From: Paramecium octaurelia
Lineage: Eukaryota > Ciliophora > Oligohymenophorea > Peniculida > Parameciidae
Reading direction: 5' to 3'
Length of the DNA: 64,000 bases
Assembly (NCBI GenBank): GCA_905182995.1
Contig: CAJJDP010000028.1
Span: 348,006-412,005, forward strand
Below are positions 12,943 to 25,290 of the stretch, piece by piece. Made by a program: the position numbers and the translations under genes. Position 1 is the first letter of the stretch, and every line of letters begins with the position of its first letter. The notes beneath the pieces were generated by a model. That model had not been told where the DNA came from and did not search any database. It was given only the letters and a program-made list of their open reading frames with translations.

Positions 12943-15900
12943 ATGAAGAATGCTTCACGAAAAGGAAGAAGTATAAGAATTGAATAAATCCTCTTGAGAA
13001 GTAGGTGAATTCCAATTAAAAGTTTAATAGGAATGAAGAAAGTTAAGTTCGTATTGAATGAACCCATGATTAAATACCCTTTTCTCCAAAAACTGTTTGA
13101 ACTAATGTTACGAATGCAGGCCAAATGAAACATTTAAAAATTTATATTTTTCTGTAATAAATTATGCGATGGCTAAATTCATTGATTATGTACCTTTACT
13201 TGAAATAATCATCAAAAGTGTAGAAACTAATTCAATAAAAGTCAGAGAGTAATTTGAAGAAAGTAATTTTTGGTATTTATGTGTTAAGATTGAACTTGTG
13301 AATGGAGAAGTAAAGGCTCTTACTGGTTATGGAAAATCTTATATAGGCAATAAGGTCTAATCATTTACTTTTAAATAACATATTCTAGAAGTGTTATCCT
13401 TTCTCTGGAGATTCGAAATACTAATGATAATGGTCTACATCATAATCAGCTGGGCTCTTTAGGATGATGCAGCTAGGTAATTAAAATTTGCATATTCGAA
13501 AGCAATTTAGTTCTTTTGTTTCAAAGCATTGTATTGCTATTGGATTATTGTCTGTTTGTAATAAAGTCTGTTCTAAAATTTCGTAATTTTAGAATAGTGG
13601 AATCACAATTGAATGAATAGAAATATAGTATTCTAGAGAACTTTATTCATTCCAAAGAACCTTTGGCATCAGATTCTTCTGAAGATATAAACACTTATTT
13701 CTCTCCATAAAAATAAGTATTGAGAGAATAGATAAAAGTTGGTGATATTGTTATCTTATAAAAAAAACATGAATGTCCTGCAGATGTATTGCTTTTAGAA
13801 TCAAGTCATCAGGTTGTATAAATAGATTAGAATGAATTTGGCATTCAAACACCTAAAATAACAATCCCTTGTTAATCTACTTTTAGTAATTTAAATCTTT
13901 TATCTTTAGTGTAACCAAAATCAGATACAAAAGGAGTGTTAGTTGAGTTCAAACTAACTTTGAATGGACAGATCTAGTATTCCTATTAATTTGGCAAGAA
14001 GTCTAGTTTGATGGGGACAATTAAATTAAAGAATGATCCAAAGGTGTTTAAATTCAATCAGGACAATATTATTTTTAGTGGGGAGAAGCTATTAAATACA
14101 GATTGGGCATTAGGAATAGTTTTGGTAGCAGGAAATAATTGTTTACGTATTTATAAGCCAATCAAGCATAAACGATAAAAGTCATTCCTGTTTATTGGGC
14201 TCATAATTCTTGGGTACTTCATAAGTTTGGTATTTGATATGTTAATTGTAGCTTGCAAATCTAAGTTACAAATCAATTTATGGAATCCACTTATGTTTCA
14301 ATTCTATGTTAATTCCATTATATGCTATATTCTATAAAGAGTTCATCTAGATCTTTCATTACATTAAGCAACCAAGTATTCAGAAGAAAGTGAAGCCAAT
14401 GAATGCCATAGGACAAGGAAATAACTAAGGGAAAGACAGTATACATATTATAAATTTTAAGTTGTTTAAGATGATAAACACATTTGGATTGAATTTAACA
14501 AGGTTAAGAATATGACTGAGATCTTTTCATAGAATAAACTGTCGAATCAGGAATAAATTAAAGACTTCTAAATTATGATGTAATAAACTAATGTAATCAT
14601 TAATGTAAATTATTTCAGTATTGGAAATGCTCAAAGGTGAATTTGGTGTGTTTGGAATTGAATCAATAGTATTTTCATAAGAAGAGAAAGATCCAATCAA
14701 TCTACATTGATGATAAACAATACATGTTCAAATACAAACAATTAGTAACAATAATGAATAGTAATTAAATTTAATTGGGAGATAATTATTATAAAACCTT
14801 GTTAGATACAGGCAGAGAAAACGATATTTTTGATGAAGACAAGAAGGATTACAGTGAATTGATCAATTCCCATCCTTACTCGCCTCATAATTAAGAGGAA
14901 AGATAGAATTATGGAATGAGTACTAATTTGCAATTTTCTCTCTCGAAGAAAACAATCGATGCGTCTTAATAGAAAAAACTAAAGAATTCCTTAGGGAAAA
15001 CTATATCATTTAGAACCAAAATTGTAAAGAGTGGAAGTGACTAAAGTTCATCTATCAATTAATTATAAAAGCAACAATTGAATGAGTAGTAATTTATCAC
15101 TTAATTGTTTGATGACTTCGACAATCAATATCACGAGAAAGTTGTTGCCTTATTATTATTATGTGAGATAGAGAATAAATATAATGAATAGAAAAAAACA
15201 ATAGAAACTTATTGTAAAAACCCCCAGGATTATATTTTAATTGAGTTTTGCAATCTCTTAGAATACAAACTTAAGTGTAGCATTGAAACCGAACGTTAAA
15301 TATATGACATAATTCTCAAAAGTTAACTAAAAATCATTGAAATCCAAGGCAAATTGAAATAATATAAGATCTTAAGTGAAAATAAACAAACCAAAAATAG
15401 AATTGGAGTTTATTCCGTGCTCCTAAAAGATCCTGAAGAATTCAATGAAGATGAAGGTGCTCTTCTCTATATAAAAATTGAAACTTCGCAAATGTATGAA
15501 AATACGAATATGAATATCAATGTGTTAGAAACCAATTCAACTCTATATTATATGTTGAAACGGGGACAATAACCAACCTTGTATTTCAAGAAGTAACTTA
15601 AAAAGACAGAGGCTAAATAGTTCTTGTAAAATAAGATGAATATTATGAATTCATATACAACAGACGAAGATTAATTGGAATAATTGTATTTACAATTGGA
15701 ATCTCAAGCTGAATTGCTTATGATTATTGGAACTCATGCAAAAATAGATCAAAGTGCTCTACTCACAATAGATGCATTCTCATAAGCAAATGTATTATTA
15801 TAATCAAAATGATCTTTAGCTAAATACGTGGTTGGTATCTGCTGAAAATCAATTTGTGGTGCTGAGATTTTTGTTTGATGCAAAATTTATAGAAAATGAA

Positions 15901-18900
15901 AATGAGCTATATTAATTCAGTTCTGGGGATGAGAGAACTTTGAAATTTGCAATTTAGAGTGCCTGCTCCAATCTGATAAAGTAATAAAGGTAAATGTGAG
16001 ATTAAACTTAAGAATATTCGAAGCACAAGACTTTGAAAAGAAGTACATTCTCCTGAGTTGTGAAGCCTTGTTAACTATAATCAAAGATGAGTATCTCTTA
16101 AATCATTTCGCCATAATAGTTTGGTTCAGCAGGGGGTTGGCTTTATATGATAGTTTGGAGATCTCAAAGGTAAAGCTATTTAAGATTGCCAAAAAACTCA
16201 ATATGTAAATTGGATACATAGGAAGTTGTGTTAACAATCAAAGAGTCTATAATATGAGTTAAATATCTATTGATATCAACCCGAAATGCTACACTTAATC
16301 CAAGCCTTGTTATTTAGTAAATTCGTTAAGATGTGCAGAAGCTATCCTAATAATTCAGTGTATCAGTTCTTCTTTGTTGGCCTAATCCATTCTTTACTTT
16401 TGGTTATACGAGATGATTCTATTTGTGCTCATAAACCTCATAAATTAAGGATAATTCTTAACCTAAAGTTGCAACATCCTCCTTTTATTGAGTCAAACTT
16501 TTACAGTGATGATTTAATTACTATCTCATAATCAACGATTCAAGAATTCAGAAGTTCATTACAAAGGATTAATACCCTAAAGGTGCTTGGTTAAGGCTCT
16601 GTTTAATAAAGATTCATTGATTAAAATATTTCTAGTAGGAGTGGTTGATGCAGCAATAGTCAGTATACCATTGTATGCTACAAAATACTTATATGGAGAC
16701 TCCAATTACTTACCCATATCATAATTTGCCTTTATTATCACTTTGGAATTAATAGTTAAAATATAATTGTATTTCTAAATATTCGAATAATAATATAAAT
16801 AGCTTCTGGGATTATTATTATTGAGTGTATTCGTTGTTGCATTGGTAACATTTCTGACTATTCCTGATTATAATGAATATCATGTATCTTACTCAGATTT
16901 GTTTTACAGTCCTGGATTTATAATAAGGAGTTTAATCTTTGTTTACATATTTGCATTTGTATTTAAATTTGCAGTAGCTTCTATTTTATAATTGTATAAT
17001 TTGGAGATGTTCCAAGATATTTTGATTACAGATGAATCAAATTTTAAATATATTGAACAGACTAAGAAATAAAGATAAACTAAACAGAGCTTACAACTAT
17101 CTATTTAATCAAGAAAGAAATTTATTAAGTCCATTTTGGCTGATAACAATTAGATGGATGACTCTATTTATAAGGCATTGAATAATAACATTAATAATGA
17201 TGAATAAATAGAATTAAAGAAAAATTTGACTTTCAATCAGAAGGAATTCGAGATAAGATATCAAGAGTCTATGAGTTAAAACTCTATTTTGTATATCATT
17301 TTTGAGGCTGCAGTTTTCATTAATCTATTGATCTAAGTGAACTACATTGAGAATAATATAGCAATCTATATAATATGGGGTGTGCAACTGTTCTACAGTA
17401 TTACAATTTACATTCTATAATACTTGGAAATAACACCTCGTAAGATCTAATAAAATTTACAATTGATCAGCATCTTAAGTAGATTCTTATTTTAATACAT
17501 TACGATATTCTTATTGGATTAGGATTACATAATGAACCAAGTCATTTTCACATCAATATTTATGATAATCCTCTTAAATTATTCAATAAAGCAGAGTTTG
17601 AGATTTAAAGGCACAATAATCCTTATGAGTTTAATAAGTTTGGGAGTGGTTTTGAAGTTTATAACACCAAAATATTAATACTCTCCATAGAAACAGATAA
17701 TGTTTATTTTGGCTTTGATAATCATATGTAGTTTAGCAATAGTATGTGGGTATTTCTTATCATATGTGAATGAGTATCTGAGGAGACAGAACTTTCTATT
17801 GCAAGAGTAATTGGAGAAAGAACAAAAGAAATTGAATGACGCATTGAGTATATTGATGCCTAGATTTATTAAGGAAAGAATGGCAAGAGGGTATATATAA
17901 ATACAGGAAGATCAAGGGCCAGTCACAATCCTATTTTGTGAGATATGTGACTTTGATGATATTATTGAATCCGAAAAGGTGTCGATCATTAGTTTTCTGG
18001 ATTCTATCTATAGAACCTTCGATACAATATGCAATTAGTATAACATCTAGAAGATTGAGACAGTAGGATAGATCTATGTTTGTGCATCAGGATTAAAAGA
18101 CTATGATATAATTGATAAGCAATCAAAAAACTCAACTTAGAAAATGATTGAATGTGCAATAGCCATGATGGAATCAACTAATAATTTGAAATACTAAGAT
18201 AAACAGATAGTAATAAAGATTGGAATTAATTATGGTAATGTGATGGCTGGAGTAATCGGCCAACATAAACCATAATTCTCATTGATAGGAGACACTGTAA
18301 ATACAACTTGCAGAGCATGTACAGTATGTGAACCAGGTAAGATCTCATTGACTGAAAGTGCCTTTATTAGAGTCAGGCAAATGAAGTACTAGTTTTAAGT
18401 TAAGGAAATCAATATGAAGAATATTTATGTGCTTTATTAACTGGTAATTAATAAGAAAAGCACTTTCGCAGCAAAGGTTGACAAATCACCCATCATTAAG
18501 TTGGTGAGTTCAATTTAATTTAAAAGATTGGACTCTAATGATAAGCCGATTAACAATGATCTTATGACAAATGCTGTTAATCCTGCAGGGTTCTAATTTG
18601 ATATAGCACGGAAATCATCAATGTCTAGGAATAAATCGGTTTATCAGTTACCTGTTGAGTAATTTGGGAAAGTAATACAAGATGTAATCACAGCAAATAA
18701 GTTAATATGTAATTATTTAAAATCAAATAGCAGAGGATATATCTAATAGACGTATTACTATGCACAGAAAGAGTAGAGTCACTAGATATAAGGAAGTGAA
18801 TCCTTAAATGATGTCATCACATGATTAAGTTTAATAACCATAACAATAATAATAACAATAACAATAATAATAATAGTAAAAGAAAGAAGATCCATTGGGA

Positions 18901-20463
18901 GATCAATTTGGTGATCTCTTTGATAATATGAAGGTAGCTGATTCTTAAAAAAATGTTGATGATATTATGCCAAAGAGCCCATAGAATAATGTTAAGAGCT
19001 AGAAATCGATATAAAATAATAATAATAACAACCATCTTTTTGATTCCACTCTTTAATAAGAAGAGAAAATTGAAATTCCAAAACTACAATAGTTAATTGG
19101 AAATCAAGAGAAAATTGAAACAGATATTATGTAGGAATTGATTAGAGTAAAATGTGACTTTGGTACAAATCAAGCGAGAAGAGGTAAATAAATTAATATA
19201 ATCTTAGTATATTTTCGTCAATTCAAATACAAAGAGATGATACGGATTTATAATCATAAATTATTTAAGGATATGGTTTAGTATTGTTTAATTCTATTCA
19301 TTTACTTGATGATATTTTAATTACCAATTTTATTTGCTTTAATGGAATACAAGCAATATTTAGGAGTCAATCTTACAATTGAAGGATTGAAGATTGCATT
19401 CTATTTAATGAGTTGTATTGTTGTTCCATTCTGCTTAAGAGATGCTTATAAGTATATCTTCTAAATAGGGATGATCATAGGCTATTTCATCAGTATTTTA
19501 TTCAACGTAATAACAATCATAATTAATGATCCAATTGAAAGAACTTACATTACTCTAATCCTAGCCTTCACTTTATGTTTGGGATACTATTTGAGAGCTT
19601 TACCCTATTTCACTTCTCGTCATAGAAAACTGTTATTTATTTTAAAATACTCTCACATAATTTTCATCTTATCTTTCGCCAATGAATGGAATGAAACAAT
19701 CATTTTCATTCTCGCCATTGAAATCTTTATATTTGTTCAAAGAAACCAAAATGAAGATTTACTTTATTAGAACTACAATATCCATGATCAACTCTTGTAA
19801 CAATAACAAGAATAAAACAAAATAATCAGTCATCTATTACCTTCTCATATTTTATAATAATATTTTAAAGAATAAGACACTATACCTGATGTTTTTGAGA
19901 ATGCAACAATCCTATATGCAGATATAGCTGGCTTTACTAAATATTCTACTAGTGTTGATGCTTAATAAGTATTGTAAATGTTGAGTTCCCTTTTTAATAA
20001 GTTTGATGTTGCTTGCACTGAAAACAATGTGTATAAGTTGTATTCCATCGGAGATAGTTATGTTGTAATAGGAGTCTTGGATGCAAACAATGGAATCAGA
20101 GAAGAAGAAGCTTACAACGTTGTCAATCTTGGTTTTCAACTACTAGACATTGTAAATTTACTTAAGAAAAATATTCAATATCCTGATATCAATATGCGAA
20201 TTGGAATACATACAGGGAATATAATTGGTGGCATAGTAGGAACAGATATTGTGAGATATGATATATATGGATCAGATGTGGCCATAGCCAAAAAGATGGA
20301 ATAGAATTCATAAATTGGAAGAATCATGGTTTCAGAGGATACTATGAAGTTTTTAGATGCCACTTACACAGGAGAATTCAGTTATGTATTTGCTAATCAG
20401 ATTGAACATAGAAATAGAATTATTTAAGGTTATTATATCGACAAAGTATAAATTGAAGAATGA
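12943..20463 (+). CDS. Guanylyl cyclase with N-terminal P4-ATPase-like domain
   Basis: A giant membrane protein of roughly 2,400 residues that makes cGMP from GTP. The N-terminal half follows a P4-ATPase (flippase) plan: KNLYFSVINY at the first membrane helix, KVGDIVILQKKHECPADVLL, then FSGEKLLNTDWALGIV. The DGET and DKTGT signatures are missing, so pumping is doubtful. The second half has two sets of membrane helices, each followed by a class III cyclase domain. The first (near 17900-18400) has KIETVG and SLIGDTVNTTCRA, supplying purine selection and transition-state residues. The second (near 19880-20430) has YADIAGFT and SIGDSY, supplying the two metal-binding Asp. This swapped order matches the known ciliate and apicomplexan cyclases. 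Several introns (30, 25, 17, 26 and 24 nt among others) are inferred, and some junctions are unresolved. Confidence 0.92.
18826..18872 (+). repeat. Polyglutamine tract in the cyclase linker
   Basis: Between the first cyclase domain and the second membrane block lies a run of Gln interrupted by one Pro, ending in 13 consecutive Gln, ten of them encoded by TAA or TAG and three by CAA. The next 150 bp add a run of Asn. It is a low-complexity linker. On the opposite strand it produces a false poly-leucine frame. Confidence 0.85.
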
Positions 20464-20671
20464 AAACTTTGTTAATAATATTATCATTATAATTTAATAC
20501 AACTTTTATTCTGAACCTATTTTCTTATTTGAGTCGAACTCTCATTACTATAAGTAATTCTTTTTATATAAGAATTTTCTTATAATTTTCATGAATTATG
20601 ATTATATAAAATATAATAAATTATCTGGAGACTTTTTTGATTAATATTATAATTTAAAGTAATAAATAATC

Positions 20672-21859
20672 TCAAGGTTTACGAACATTGATTGATTTTA
20701 CTCTTTTTCTACTTTTAATAAAATCTTAAAGTTATAGGGCTCCTTCTTCAGTAGTAATCATTATCTTGTTCTCTTACAAAAACAATTAATATTATTCTTC
20801 TCCTATTAAATATAATCCTTATTTTAGTCTAATAAATTAATATTATTGAGTATGATCTTTAGCAATCAATTAGGCTAATTTGGAATCTAGTTTATCTTCT
20901 TTTATTGGAATGTATTGAGATCCAGTTGCTCTCATTTTTAGAATTTGTTTGATTAAGTTATCAATTATTTCATCATTTTCTATTGGTTATGCAATTTGTA
21001 GATTTAATTAAATGTTTTAACTTAGTCCATCAATTTCAAATTAAGTTAGTCTGCTTTTTAATTGTGTTATTTGACAGTCAAATTAACTGATAGTTTATTT
21101 CAATTTTGTCACTTCCTAATCAACTTATGATTTCTTATCTAGTAACTCTTGATAGTTAGTGTCTAAATCCATTAATTATTTTAGCAATTGCTTATTCTCT
21201 TGAGCCTGTCTTTGCTATAATTTTAATAGATTTTAAAAGTCTATTCTAAAGTCATTTGATTATATTTCTTATTTAGGTAATTCCACTTTCTCATTTTTCT
21301 ATTCATTTTATTCTTATAATGATAAAACTTAGTTTTCAAGTTCAATTATTTTTTATTTGAGTTCTTTATTCTCTTATTTCAATTATTCCATTAAATTATC
21401 TCCTAAAACGAAAGATTGTATCAACTTTTAATTTGATTCAGATTTCTATCTATTTGTAGGGGTCTTAAAAGTAAATTTCTTAGCACTAGCAGTTAGACTT
21501 CTTTCTGTTTCGTTTTTTCTAAGGGGAGATTCTGATGTTTATGCATTCTATTTTATGTTTAATTTAGATGGTTTTTCTACATCTTGTATCAGAACAATAT
21601 AATATTATCCGATTACATTTGAAAACTTATATTCGCCTGTTGTCTCAGTGATATCCTCATTCATTTGAATTTTGAAGACTTCATCATTATACTTTAACTG
21701 GATTGAACCCAATTAGCTTTATTTATGTTAATTACAATACTTTACATTAAATGTTAATCCTTCAGTCTAAGGGAGAGTCACGACTTTGGTCTTTCCTGCC
21801 ATTGTCACTGAACACTTGAATTGTTATTAAGATTTTAGTGCAATAAGAACTTTATACAT
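20672..21859 (-). CDS. Protein with beta-rich N-terminus and long coiled coil, 395 aa
   Basis: An uninterrupted code-6 frame from ATG 21859 to TGA 20672, without introns. The first 110 residues alternate hydrophobic strands (FNVKYCNQ, LGSIQLKYNDEVFKIQMNED, GQYYIVLIQDVE) and resemble the N-terminal C2-type domains that precede coiled coils in several cytoskeletal proteins. A Ser/Thr/Pro-rich linker follows, then about 220 residues of heptad-rich Gln/Lys/Glu coiled coil. It converges on the cyclase stop 208 bp away. The family assignment is not certain and no catalytic motif is visible. Confidence 0.75.
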
Positions 21860-22075
21860 ATTTGTCTGTTATAATAAAAATTATAAATATAATTAGCCCA
21901 ATAATTATTTAATTAGAGTATACATATTCATATCAAATTATCATTTTTAAAAGCGTTCAAATAATTATATTTCCATTATTTGACTAAATTAACTTGTGAT
22001 TATTTTTCAATAATTTAAATAAAAATAAACAAAAGATTTTGCAAATTGCTTAGTCATCGGGGCACATATACACGA

Positions 22076-22381
22076 ATGTAAGCAATTACATAAACAAACC
22101 CTGGGGTTAAAGTCCTCCTTTCTCTGGGACAGAAAGTGTCGGCATAATATGCTGGTCTGAGAATCGTCTGTTGCCCTAAGAAGAGAATTGGGATTTCCAT
22201 CAAGTATTGTAATCTAACAGACTGCACTAAGAGAGTGTAGTTGATGTTTAATGAAATATTCACTCCTCAGATTAAGACTGTTGTGGAGACAAGAATGTCT
22301 AGGGGTGGAGTTAAATTTCTTAAATTTGAGTTAGATTGCTAATTATTTGATGATCATCTCAATTTGATTAGAATGGCCTGA
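22076..22381 (+). CDS. Small conserved-looking protein of unknown function, 101 aa
   Basis: Starts at ATG 22076 and ends at TGA 22379-22381. The DNA is visibly less AT-rich than its surroundings and uses codons such as GGG, GTC, TCG and CTG, which suggests a conserved or highly expressed gene. The protein contains VKVLLSLGQKVSAQYAG, a short basic Cys-Cys stretch (IVCCPKKRIG) and SRGGVKFLKFELDC. The frame stays open upstream of the chosen ATG, so an extra 5' exon is possible. I do not recognise the family. Confidence 0.55.
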
Positions 22382-22825
22382 CTTTCTTAAGACATCCAAT
22401 AAATATAAGCTAGTTATACTAACCTATAAACACAAGGGGGCTTATGATTTGCAAATCACTTGGTTTATTTTTGTTTAAATTTTCTATTTCCATTATGTAG
22501 ATTGTTAAGCCATTAAAAAAGCAACGCAGAAATTATCATATATCTGTGTTGAAGATATATGGCAAAAGTAAATCTAAATTGGGCATAAATTTCCTATTGA
22601 TTAGGACTTATATTAAATCAGTTTAGAGACATACTATCATTATTACTATTACCACTCATTATAATCTTATTATAATTAAATTCAAAATTGTATTGAAAAA
22701 TGGAAGAAATCGCAATATAATAAAGCTTAAGCTTCATTACCTGCTACCTCTCTATATCTCATTTAATAATCTTAGAGAAAGTTCAATATCTAATTATAAT
22801 ATTGCTATTATTTATAATATTTAAA
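22382..22825. other. Intergenic between convergent genes
   Basis: AT-rich sequence lying between the stop of the 101-aa gene and the stop of the minus-strand HTH gene. No domain or repeat was recognised. Confidence 0.45.
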
Positions 22826-23464
22826 TCAGATCTTTTTTGGTTTCTTTGTCAAATGCGAACACATGTACTCTAAAATTTCTGATTGAGTTTTTTTCAATTC
22901 TTCAATCTATCTTTCCTGATTTCTAAGTAAGGATACTAAATGGTGTATTTCATCGTCCTAATCTAGTAATAATAAAAGGGCGTCAAAATTTTAGAGTGAA
23001 AATTTTTAGGACTATTATAATTGTGAATCAATTTTCATTGAAAAAAAATCCTCACTGTTCAAGGGTTTACTAGTTTATTGTGGAGTTGAATTTACTCGTT
23101 ACTAAGGTTTTGCAGATTCTTATTAATTCAATAATTTATCATTCTTTAGGAGGTCCATACTTGTGATTTCATAGTGATAGGCATCAGAGTTTTAATTGAA
23201 GTTCCTTTCAAAGTCCATTAGATCCTTATCTGCCTTTGTTTTTTTTTTGCGATTGCTTTGATAGTCCTCCTCTGATTCAGATGCTTTGCTTTAATTTTAA
23301 AATTGCTGTTTTATCCAAGACTTTATTGTTCGTGTTTTGAGATCGTATTCCTATGCCATGTATTCAATATGTTTATCAGAAGGATTACTTCCCAAAGCCT
23401 TAAGGATTTGTTATCTCTCCATGCTGGAAACAGATCTCTTAGGATAATTGTATCTAGGATTCAT
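22826..23464 (-). CDS. Homeodomain-like HTH protein, 212 aa
   Basis: A single-exon frame from ATG 23464 to TGA 22826. Residues about 15-55 read RQQILKALGSNPSDKHIEYM followed by YDLKTRTIKSWIKQQF. That is two helices and a recognition-type helix resembling a homeodomain or other helix-turn-helix, with a Trp at the conserved core position. A Lys-rich patch (RKKKTK), Gln-rich linkers and a short C-terminal coiled coil follow. It is plausibly a DNA-binding regulator, but no target can be inferred. The first 225 bp recur beyond the N gap at 24539-24763. Confidence 0.65.
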
Positions 23465-23514
23465 ACTAGTTAATAAAAATTCAACAATCCCTAATGCACA
23501 TTAAAATCATTTAT
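23240..23514. repeat. Left flank shared across the N gap (275 bp)
   Basis: 23240-23514 matches 24539-24813 (offset 1299). The match ends at the same point on both sides (...AATCATTTAT). After this the left contig continues with 73 bp of different sequence up to the gap, while the right contig continues into other sequence. Confidence 0.85.
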
Positions 23515-23587
23515 AATCACTCGAATATTTTTCATTGAATGATAATTGTAAATTTGATTTTTAAAAAGATTATCAATTTTAATTCAT

Positions 23588-24538
23588 NNNNNNNNNNNNN
23601 NNNNNNNNNNNNNNNNNNNNNNNNNNNNNNNNNNNNNNNNNNNNNNNNNNNNNNNNNNNNNNNNNNNNNNNNNNNNNNNNNNNNNNNNNNNNNNNNNNNN
23701 NNNNNNNNNNNNNNNNNNNNNNNNNNNNNNNNNNNNNNNNNNNNNNNNNNNNNNNNNNNNNNNNNNNNNNNNNNNNNNNNNNNNNNNNNNNNNNNNNNNN
23801 NNNNNNNNNNNNNNNNNNNNNNNNNNNNNNNNNNNNNNNNNNNNNNNNNNNNNNNNNNNNNNNNNNNNNNNNNNNNNNNNNNNNNNNNNNNNNNNNNNNN
23901 NNNNNNNNNNNNNNNNNNNNNNNNNNNNNNNNNNNNNNNNNNNNNNNNNNNNNNNNNNNNNNNNNNNNNNNNNNNNNNNNNNNNNNNNNNNNNNNNNNNN
24001 NNNNNNNNNNNNNNNNNNNNNNNNNNNNNNNNNNNNNNNNNNNNNNNNNNNNNNNNNNNNNNNNNNNNNNNNNNNNNNNNNNNNNNNNNNNNNNNNNNNN
24101 NNNNNNNNNNNNNNNNNNNNNNNNNNNNNNNNNNNNNNNNNNNNNNNNNNNNNNNNNNNNNNNNNNNNNNNNNNNNNNNNNNNNNNNNNNNNNNNNNNNN
24201 NNNNNNNNNNNNNNNNNNNNNNNNNNNNNNNNNNNNNNNNNNNNNNNNNNNNNNNNNNNNNNNNNNNNNNNNNNNNNNNNNNNNNNNNNNNNNNNNNNNN
24301 NNNNNNNNNNNNNNNNNNNNNNNNNNNNNNNNNNNNNNNNNNNNNNNNNNNNNNNNNNNNNNNNNNNNNNNNNNNNNNNNNNNNNNNNNNNNNNNNNNNN
24401 NNNNNNNNNNNNNNNNNNNNNNNNNNNNNNNNNNNNNNNNNNNNNNNNNNNNNNNNNNNNNNNNNNNNNNNNNNNNNNNNNNNNNNNNNNNNNNNNNNNN
24501 NNNNNNNNNNNNNNNNNNNNNNNNNNNNNNNNNNNNNN
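23588..24538. other. Assembly gap of 951 N
   Basis: Unknown bases. The gap size is doubtful, because the contigs on both sides share 275 bp containing the 5' part of the same HTH gene. A frame spanning the Ns is meaningless. Confidence 0.98.
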
Positions 24539-24763
24539 TTTTTTTTTGCGATTGCTTTGATAGTCCTCCTCTGATTCAGATGCTTTGCTTTAATTTTAAA
24601 ATTGCTGTTTTATCCAAGACTTTATTGTTCGTGTTTTGAGATCGTATTCCTATGCCATGTATTCAATATGTTTATCAGAAGGATTACTTCCCAAAGCCTT
24701 AAGGATTTGTTATCTCTCCATGCTGGAAACAGATCTCTTAGGATAATTGTATCTAGGATTCAT
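24539..24763 (-). CDS. Duplicate 5' fragment of the HTH gene
   Basis: The same ATG (24763) and first 75 codons as the gene at 22826-23464, including the HTH region, truncated by the N gap. The poly-T run at the edge has 9 T here and 10 in the left copy. Either this is an assembly copy or one of two alternative versions of the locus. Confidence 0.7.
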
Positions 24764-24813
24764 ACTAGTTAATAAAAATTCAACAATCCCTAATGCACAT
24801 TAAAATCATTTAT

Positions 24814-25290
24814 CATATTTTAGGAAGGAGGATAAAATTAATTCACAAATAGACTATTGATAGAAGAAATAATTATATGTAAATATTCTATTATAAATTA
24901 AGATCAATTATTTTTGTTTTTATCAAATTAATCCAATTTATAATACTTTTTCTAATTTCGATTCAATTGTCAAAAGCATAATGAAAAATCACTTTGATTA
25001 GGTCATATTTATTTAAATTATGATAATTATTGTATTCGTATAAGACTTCTTTAATTAAGCCTATCTAATTTCAGGTTTATTCTCATCCATTTATTTGAGT
25101 TGTTGGTAATTGTATTATCAGAGCCTATTGATAAAAATAACTATGATATTAATTCAAAGCCAATAAGTAAGTGTCTTTTATGAAATTTTGATGTATTTTG
25201 CAAATAAAAGGATTCAACCCCTGATTTGAAATTTTAATTTAACTTGAAATTCTTATATTTTTATTACTTAATTATTTTAAATTTCTCATA
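24814..25290. other. Intergenic upstream of the B-box-like gene
   Basis: AT-rich sequence. No coding or RNA feature is supported. It presumably contains divergent promoters for the HTH gene and the gene at 25291. Confidence 0.4.

Noticed and set aside
18817-19035. Minus-strand frame with a poly-leucine run
   Set aside because: It is the reverse complement of the Gln/Asn-coding repeat inside the cyclase gene.
22054-22263. Minus-strand frame opposite the 101-aa gene
   Set aside because: The plus-strand frame is longer in code 6, has better protein character and continues past this stretch. The minus frame is closed by TGA on both sides.
23539-24639. Long plus-strand frame across the gap
   Set aside because: Nearly all of it is N, and the ends are opposite-strand parts of the HTH gene.
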